Of a stretch of 64,000 bases of DNA, positions 59,501-64,000 are shown one piece after another. The position numbers were made by a program, and so were the translations under genes. Origin of the DNA: Fragilariopsis cylindrus CCMP1102 (Eukaryota; Bacillariophyta; Bacillariophyceae; Bacillariales; Bacillariaceae); contig FMBT01000301.1 in the NCBI GenBank assembly GCA_900095095.1, positions 186,001 through 250,000 of the forward strand. The letters are read 5' to 3'. Under the pieces are notes generated by a model. The model made no database searches. It was not told the DNA's origin and saw only the letters and a program-made list of their open reading frames with translations. Position 1 is the stretch's first letter. Every line of letters starts with the position of its first letter.

Positions 59501-60664
59501 TTCTCCATATTACACTTGCCATTCATGATTGCCTCAAATAAGTTTGAATATTCATTCGTTATATCCTTACCCAGTTTTCCCTTAGGGCAGTCATAGAGAG
59601 ATTGGTTGTGAGGTATAAGGCGACGAAAGTAACCCTGCCAGAGTTGATCTTGAGAGCTGCTAATAAGTCCGCTGAGATGGGAGCCGGGGTTGTCATGGAC
59701 ATGGTCTCCATATACTTCATCTAACATTTTATTTGCAGCAGAGATTTCTGCACCGGGAAGGTCGCTTCGTGGATCGACTGTGTAAACACGGGGAGGTGGG
59801 CGATTATTACTACCATTGCCATCGGTATTGTTAATATTATTGGTGTTGCTATTGTTACTGCCACTATTATTATTATTATTATTATTATTAATATTACTTG
59901 CAAGATTGTCTCCAGTAGTGTTATTAGTAGTAGTAGTAGTAGTAGTAGTGTTGGTAGCAGTAGTAGCAGTCGCTGCGGTTGCCGTAGTTGTAGCAGTGGC
60001 AGCGGTGGCAGCAGTAGCAGTACCAATAGTATTAGTATTTGACGGTGGGTTTGGAGGTGCTAAATCATCAGTACCAAATTTTAGTCGTCTATTAATGGTG
60101 ATGTTTGAGCTATCAGTATCATCATCATCATTATCCGAAAGTGGACTTGAATTTGGATTTTGGTTTGTTTTGGGGTTCGACTTTCCAGCGTTATTCTTCT
60201 TCTTGTTCTTCTTTTTGTTCTTATAAGGATTTGTGATTTTAACAGCTGCCGGGGGCAGTTTCAAATTTATCTTATTAGAACCATCATTTGTATTATCATT
60301 ATTTTTAATATTATTAATCCTATTAGTATTATTATTTTTATTATTATTATTTTTGGATAAATTTTTTGATGTTGCAGTAGGTAGAGTAGAATCCTTTTTC
60401 TTATCGTTAGTTAATGGGACAGGTGACGGTGGTGAAGATGTCGCAGCATTCCAAGGAAGTGGAGCCATTAATTCTTTATTATGAAAAGAATTTGAACAGC
60501 CACAATCAACTTCTTCACAGGAAGAACAAAGAAGTCCAACTTTTTTACAGCTGCAATCTTCTTTACAACGAGATCCGGCTGGACATGTACAGCAGCGGGG
60601 GTCGTATATTGATTCTAACGATTTTGATTTCGGGTTGAGTTTGGTATTGCCTTCAGTATTAGAT
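56551..60664 (-). mobile_element. full-length-looking non-LTR retrotransposon, RLE type
   Basis: A 4.1-kb insertion between the two 921-bp repeats, in minus orientation. Its 3' end is a run of 13 to 16 A (T run at 56548-56563, three T ambiguous with the target), preceded by about 240 bp of 3' untranslated sequence after the stop at 56806. Its 5' end is at 60664, directly against the repeat. It encodes one long protein with reverse transcriptase, a Cys/His knuckle and a restriction-like endonuclease. There are no LTRs, gag, integrase or RNase H. This is the layout of the early-branching R2/NeSL/Hero-type superfamilies, but I cannot assign a clade. The intact frame and identical flanks indicate recent insertion. 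Confidence 0.85.
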
Positions 60665-60684
60665 TGATCCAGATACAATTTCAA
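56806..60684 (-). CDS. reverse transcriptase / restriction-like endonuclease polyprotein
   Basis: An uninterrupted frame of 1,292 codons, counted from the TTG at 60684, which is already in the flanking repeat. The first ATG inside the element is codon 73 (60468). Codons 31-63 hold a Cys cluster (C-x-C-x5-C-x3-C-x-C-x6-C-x2-C-x4-C-x-C) like a tesmin/CXC DNA-binding motif. It lies before any ATG, so initiation is non-AUG, in host sequence, or the element is slightly 5'-truncated. An Asn/Thr-rich linker follows. The palm has motif A (D-A-D-N-A-F, about 678), motif B (G-V-T-Q-G-D-P) and motif C (W-Y-A-D-D-A, about 768-773). Near the C-terminus come a C-x2-C-x7-H-x3-C knuckle (about 1071) and R-G-D-L-L-I with I-I-D-V-R-I (about 1145), matching a PD-(D/E)xK-like nuclease. 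The enzyme would drive target-primed reverse transcription. No stops or frameshifts. Confidence 0.9.
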   Translation of the reverse strand: MKLYLDQSNTEGNTKLNPKSKSLESIYDPRCCTCPAGSRCKEDCSCKKVGLLCSSCEEVDCGCSNSFHNKELMAPLPWNAATSSPPSPVPLTNDKKKDSTLPTATSKNLSKNNNNKNNNTNRINNIKNNDNTNDGSNKINLKLPPAAVKITNPYKNKKKNKKKNNAGKSNPKTNQNPNSSPLSDNDDDDTDSSNITINRRLKFGTDDLAPPNPPSNTNTIGTATAATAATATTTATAATATTATNTTTTTTTTNNTTGDNLASNINNNNNNNNSGSNNSNTNNINNTDGNGSNNRPPPRVYTVDPRSDLPGAEISAANKMLDEVYGDHVHDNPGSHLSGLISSSQDQLWQGYFRRLIPHNQSLYDCPKGKLGKDITNEYSNLFEAIMNGKCNMEKLLVFPVVVLQRRHGVTKNADVKRRLLSRLTAWKEGKFKYLVEDTHRDLIAKQSKARGDTTPAHRAKVYSSKLMRGHLQSAVNYITDREGGGILYPYDVDEKSGHTVSRVLQDKHPSMRDPGPTAMPAYESVPELPTLEITADTVEIVAGKLSGGAGLSGVDSIQLKHLLLHHGQASQRLRNVCAKFGRWLANEHPPWASYRAMLANRLIALDKMPGIRPVGIGDTWRRFFAKLVLAVSMSYATDCCGSDQLCAGLRAGVDGAIHGLSAMWREMESEENTGFVLIDADNAFNEVSRINMLWTIRHEWPAGARFAFNCYRHHSLLVVRNPGGKPFTFFSKEGVTQGDPFAMIAYGVALLPLIRKLKELNVLLVQSWYADDASAAGKFDEILRLFQDLLRMGPDFGYFPNASKSILITHPDNVVAAHHFFNETHGLGFKISTGSRFLGGFIGDTTSRDEYVSTKIADWIHGTKELAAVARLKYPHAAYTGITKCLQHKWSFTQRVIPGIDDLFQPLEDELTNNLLPALFGDPPSTMDDKLRLLTALPVKHAGLALPNPVTSSATNYKNSTLMSSHLLLAVQGKINFSLQDHRDTCQSSLSASRELRQTENDSSLTNLLAALPPAAAGQPSTTRAIKRAGETGLWLTTIPNHINGNILGCDEFIDAIRLRYQKVPHNLPAKCDGCGSAFDVGHALQCKSGGLIIRRHDELNLELASLAKMALRESAIRAEPEINPSASIMDSPTTITAIDTNGDRGDLLIKGFWDNGMDAIIDVRITDTDAKSYRTRDPKKVLQSQEKEKKKKYLDQCLLQRRAFTPFVVSVDGLIGYEASNVLKQLSKRLADKWNKPYSVTCGIVRSRISIACARASNQCLRGSRIPFKTMSRQIQWEDGAGAGLYRIVR

Positions 60685-61585
60685 AACGTAATTTAAAGCG
60701 AAACAATTTAAAATACAACAATAAAGATAGAACTGATTTCAAAGGTAACAGTGGCGGCAGCGGCAGAGGAGGAGGATTCACACAAGATACAATTTCAGAA
60801 CAACGAAACAAATTAAAACACGTAAGAAAGAAATTAAAAGACAATGATAAACCTATAGTAGTACCTACGGAGTACACGAGCAAGATAAGAAGGCAGTAAT
60901 TCTTTTAATATCCATCTTTCTCTATTGAATAGACGTAGATCTCTCACTAGCTACGGAATGTATAGGGTAGTTTTATTTATTCTTGTAAGGTTTGAGAGGA
61001 AGACCGTATTCTAACTGGGTGTTGCGCGAGAATATAGAATGTGCGTGTTTTTGTGTCTTTTTTTCGATTACCTTTCACGACACATCTTTTCATCTCATCA
61101 AGATCTTTTCTAACTTACAAAGAAAAGTATGGTGTACTGTACAGTATGCATGGTGACACCAAAAGTTTTTTTTCTTTCGGAATTCAATCGTACAATTGTG
61201 TACGACGTCCATATACCATATTGTATACAAAGTATTCCTTTATTCTGCCCGAGGGTTACTGTAGTAGAGTATCATCGAGTCAAGTCAAGTCAAGTCCGTA
61301 TGGACAACATAGTCACACCTACTTTGAGCGATCAGTCAAGAAGAAGCGGGTTCAAGTACCGTATGGACAGACATAGTCACACCTACTTTGAGCGATTAGT
61401 CTAGAAGAAGCGAGTTTAAGTAGTACCGGACTGCATGTACTATTACACAAGATAGAATAAATCATAATTAATGGTTGTCAGCGCATTTTTTGTTGCGGCT
61501 CCACCTATTTTGGTAGCGTCATTTATCGTAAGTGCGTCTAACATACACGATGTAGGGTGGATAAGTATTGGACGTCTTCCTATTT
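60665..61585 (+). repeat. 921-bp direct repeat, right copy
   Basis: The partner of 55630-56550. It includes the headless 3' part of the small basic gene (60665-60899), with no promoter or start. Unlike the left copy it continues into unique sequence (attggtgtcggtattg) instead of poly(T), so this side preserves the original right flank. Its last 83 bp (61503-61585) are also the start of the next tandem duplication. Confidence 0.93.
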
Positions 61586-61803
61586 ATTGGTGTCGGTATT
61601 GTCGTCGTCGATCCTTTGATTGCTGTTCTACTAGTAACAATAATGCTGACGATAACGATTATGATGAAGATGATGATGACGACGACGACGACAACGACAA
61701 CGATAGTAGTAGTAATAATAATGTTTACGATGATGATGCTGAGTATATGGCTGATGCAGTATTGAATGATGTTGTTAGAATCTCATCATTTATCTTTTCA
61801 TAA
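61471..61803 (+). CDS. possible short acidic protein, copy 1
   Basis: A 110-codon frame from an ATG. It has a hydrophobic N-terminus (F-F-V-A-A-P-P-I-L-V-A-S-F-I-V-S-A) that could be a signal peptide, a Cys/Arg cluster (W-C-R-Y-C-R-R-R-S-F-D-C-C) and an Asp-rich tail. No family recognised. The frame is cut off by the retrotransposon in the left 921-bp repeat and repeated in the downstream tandem copy, so it may be part of a longer multi-exon gene or non-coding. Confidence 0.35.
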   Translation: MVVSAFFVAAPPILVASFIVSASNIHDVGWISIGRLPIYWCRYCRRRSFDCCSTSNNNADDNDYDEDDDDDDDDNDNDSSSNNNVYDDDAEYMADAVLNDVVRISSFIFS

Positions 61804-62651
61804 GAGTAATAAGCATGCAAGAAGCAACATTTTATTTTTGTTGCTTTGTGTCCCCCCCCCCCCCCCCCCCCCCGACAAACAAACAATAGTTTAGAAAGTA
61901 TTCACAATAGCTATATAATTATCGGTTTTCGTCGGCAAAAATATATCGAAGGAAGGAAGAAAATAGAAGAAAAAGAAGTCGATGATAAAGTAATAACACA
62001 TTCAAATCCGCAACAACTTTCTTAGTCAAAATAAATTAAGGATCTTGTCGTTGGTCGAATTACCTGGATTAAATTGAATTGAATTGAATTGAATTGAATT
62101 GAATCAAGTCGAATCATCATGATCCATGCGTTGTCTCTCTGATTATCGTGTAGAAGAGGAAATAGATTGCGAATCGGATGGACTTAAGGTAGTATTTATA
62201 TTTTCCATTTTAAGAAACAACGATGTGGTAGCGCCATCTTGTTCTACCAAAAAAAAAGGACAATACATTTAGACTGGGATGACGATGACTGTGGAACGAA
62301 ATACTACCTATTTCTAACGACATACAGTAGTTCTTTTGATGGTGTTGATGATGCTGTCAACTTGGGATCTCTATAAAACATAAGCGGTCCGTGAAGAATG
62401 ATCGAATCAGTGTCGGTCTTTGTTCTTTTATGTGTATCTCATATAGTTGAACACACATCAGATTCAAATCACAAAGCTTTTTTTAATTGTGCTGAAATGA
62501 GATCTAATAAGCATATGAGCGTCAATCCGCTAGTTGAAACAGGAAGAATTCAATAATTGAAGCCACTACTGTTATAATATTCAACATATTGTCTTGTTAT
62601 GGAAGAATGTAATATATGAGTTAATACAATATCTCACTTCTTCTGGCATCA
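61503..62651 (+). repeat. 1.15-kb tandem duplication, unit 1
   Basis: Starts acctattttggtagcg and ends ggcatca. Unit 2 follows directly. Between the units I see an a/g change in the GAC-rich run, an a/t change in tatata(a/t)ttatcgg and a C-run length of 22 (61852-61873) versus 18. A gaatt pentamer run (62075-62099) and a further possible small frame (atgcgttgtctctct, 62126) are present in both. Confidence 0.93.
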
Positions 62652-63797
62652 ACCTATTTTGGTAGCGTCATTTATCGTAAGTGCGTCTAACATACACGAT
62701 GTAGGGTGGATAAGTATTGGACGTCTTCCTATTTATTGGTGTCGGTATTGTCGTCGTCGATCCTTTGATTGCTGTTCTACTAGTAACAATAATGCTGACG
62801 ATAACGATTATGATGAAGATGATGATGACGACGACGACGACGACGACAACGATAGTAGTAGTAATAATAATGTTTACGATGATGATGCTGAGTATATGGC
62901 TGATGCAGTATTGAATGATGTTGTTAGAATCTCATCATTTATCTTTTCATAAGAGTAATAAGCATGCAAGAAGCAACATTTTATTTTTGTTGCTTTGTGT
63001 CCCCCCCCCCCCCCCCCCGACAAACAAACAATAGTTTAGAAAGTATTCACAATAGCTATATATTTATCGGTTTTCGTCGGCAAAAATATATCGAAGGAAG
63101 GAAGAAAATAGAAGAAAAAGAAGTCGATGATAAAGTAATAACACATTCAAATCCGCAACAACTTTCTTAGTCAAAATAAATTAAGGATCTTGTCGTTGGT
63201 CGAATTACCTGGATTAAATTGAATTGAATTGAATTGAATTGAATTGAATCAAGTCGAATCATCATGATCCATGCGTTGTCTCTCTGATTATCGTGTAGAA
63301 GAGGAAATAGATTGCGAATCGGATGGACTTAAGGTAGTATTTATATTTTCCATTTTAAGAAACAACGATGTGGTAGCGCCATCTTGTTCTACCAAAAAAA
63401 AAGGACAATACATTTAGACTGGGATGACGATGACTGTGGAACGAAATACTACCTATTTCTAACGACATACAGTAGTTCTTTTGATGGTGTTGATGATGCT
63501 GTCAACTTGGGATCTCTATAAAACATAAGCGGTCCGTGAAGAATGATCGAATCAGTGTCGGTCTTTGTTCTTTTATGTGTATCTCATATAGTTGAACACA
63601 CATCAGATTCAAATCACAAAGCTTTTTTTAATTGTGCTGAAATGAGATCTAATAAGCATATGAGCGTCAATCCGCTAGTTGAAACAGGAAGAATTCAATA
63701 ATTGAAGCCACTACTGTTATAATATTCAACATATTGTCTTGTTATGGAAGAATGTAATATATGAGTTAATACAATATCTCACTTCTTCTGGCATCAA
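62652..63797 (+). repeat. 1.15-kb tandem duplication, unit 2
   Basis: Second copy of the unit, with an offset of 1,149 bp before the C run and 1,145 bp after it. It ends ggcatcaa, where the sequence passes to unique atttttttgatac. It has the 3' part of the short acidic frame (62659-62952) but lacks its first codons, since the upstream atggttgtcagcgc is outside the duplicated unit. Confidence 0.93.
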
Positions 63798-64000
63798 TTT
63801 TTTTGATACTAATCTAATATTCGGTAGATCGTGGTCGCGCGATGAAACGCCCTGCTCCGATCTCGCAACGTGTTGGCGTTTCCACGGTCACATTCTTCGT
63901 TTCGGTTCTAAAGAGGCATGCTGCTATCGTAGTTTATTGTTGTTGAAAACAAGTCTCATAATCTCGCCAGTGTCGCTTTTCAATTTAAAATAATTCAACA
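63798..64000. other. right edge of window, no gene seen
   Basis: Unique sequence beyond the tandem duplication. An open frame (63739-63993) runs toward the edge but has no recognisable content. Confidence 0.4.

Noticed and set aside
60659-60883. 75-codon minus-strand frame found in both 921-bp repeats
   Set aside because: It is antisense to the small basic protein gene, and its duplication only reflects the DNA repeat.
55630-61585. The two 921-bp repeats as LTRs of the retroelement
   Set aside because: They do not end in TG...CA, they contain the 3' part of a host gene that is intact on the left, the element has a poly(A) end, and the encoded protein lacks protease, RNase H and integrase.
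1-64000. tRNA, rRNA, CRISPR or bacterial operon features
   Set aside because: I looked for tRNA arm patterns, rRNA stretches and regularly spaced identical repeats with unique spacers and found none that I could defend. The gene structure is eukaryotic.

Overview
The window looks like nuclear DNA of a diatom or close stramenopile. The evidence is: a secreted protein made of DUF285 (BspA-like) repeats and long Pro-Ser (PxSxxPS) tracts; a signal peptide followed by an S-A-F type plastid-targeting junction on a DUF1995 protein; short GT-AG introns (96 to 610 nt); AT-rich intergenic DNA; and a very high load of codon-level microsatellites that encode Ser, Asn, Asp, Thr and Gln runs. The species cannot be fixed from the sequence alone.

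Layout. 0.6-7.4 kb: an AAAP-family amino-acid transporter and a large low-complexity protein with a conserved C-terminal module, both on the minus strand. 7.4-11.5 kb: gene-free, including a degenerate repeat array. 11.6-14.3 kb: a plastid DUF1995 protein (one intron) and a GFA/CENP-V-like zinc protein. 15.1-17.7 kb: short tandem repeats and a decayed coding region. 17.9-24.2 kb: a 2,086-residue secreted DUF285/PSP/six-cysteine protein. 24.9-25.8 kb: a dynamin stalk/GED remnant. 27.1-29.0 kb: a TLDc protein. 29.5-29.8 kb: a Stowaway-like MITE. 30.5-31.9 kb: a membrane protein built from three copies of one module, convergent with a PlsC-type acyltransferase. 35.1-36.9 kb: an Ala/Lys-rich protein with one intron. 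38.0-44.9 kb: two paralogous membrane RING-H2 proteins in opposite orientation on either side of a DGAT2. 45.1-46.9 kb: two small unrecognised genes. 47.7-50.2 kb: a second degenerate repeat array related to the first. 50.8-54.4 kb: condensin subunit CAP-H (three exons). 55.5-63.8 kb: a recently rearranged locus.

The most unusual part is the last 8.5 kb. A 4.1-kb non-LTR retrotransposon with an intact reverse transcriptase, a poly(A) tail and a restriction-like endonuclease sits between two apparently identical 921-bp direct repeats. These look like a giant target-site duplication. Because the duplication is so long, the small host gene at the insertion point stays intact on one side. The right-hand copy runs into a separate 1.15-kb tandem duplication. 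The rest is mostly unrelated housekeeping, membrane and surface genes. Two of them (the PlsC-type acyltransferase and DGAT2) belong to glycerolipid synthesis, but there is no operon-like logic.

Coding regions with introns were assembled by hand from GT-AG sites that keep frame; no transcripts were available. Residue numbers are approximate where so stated.
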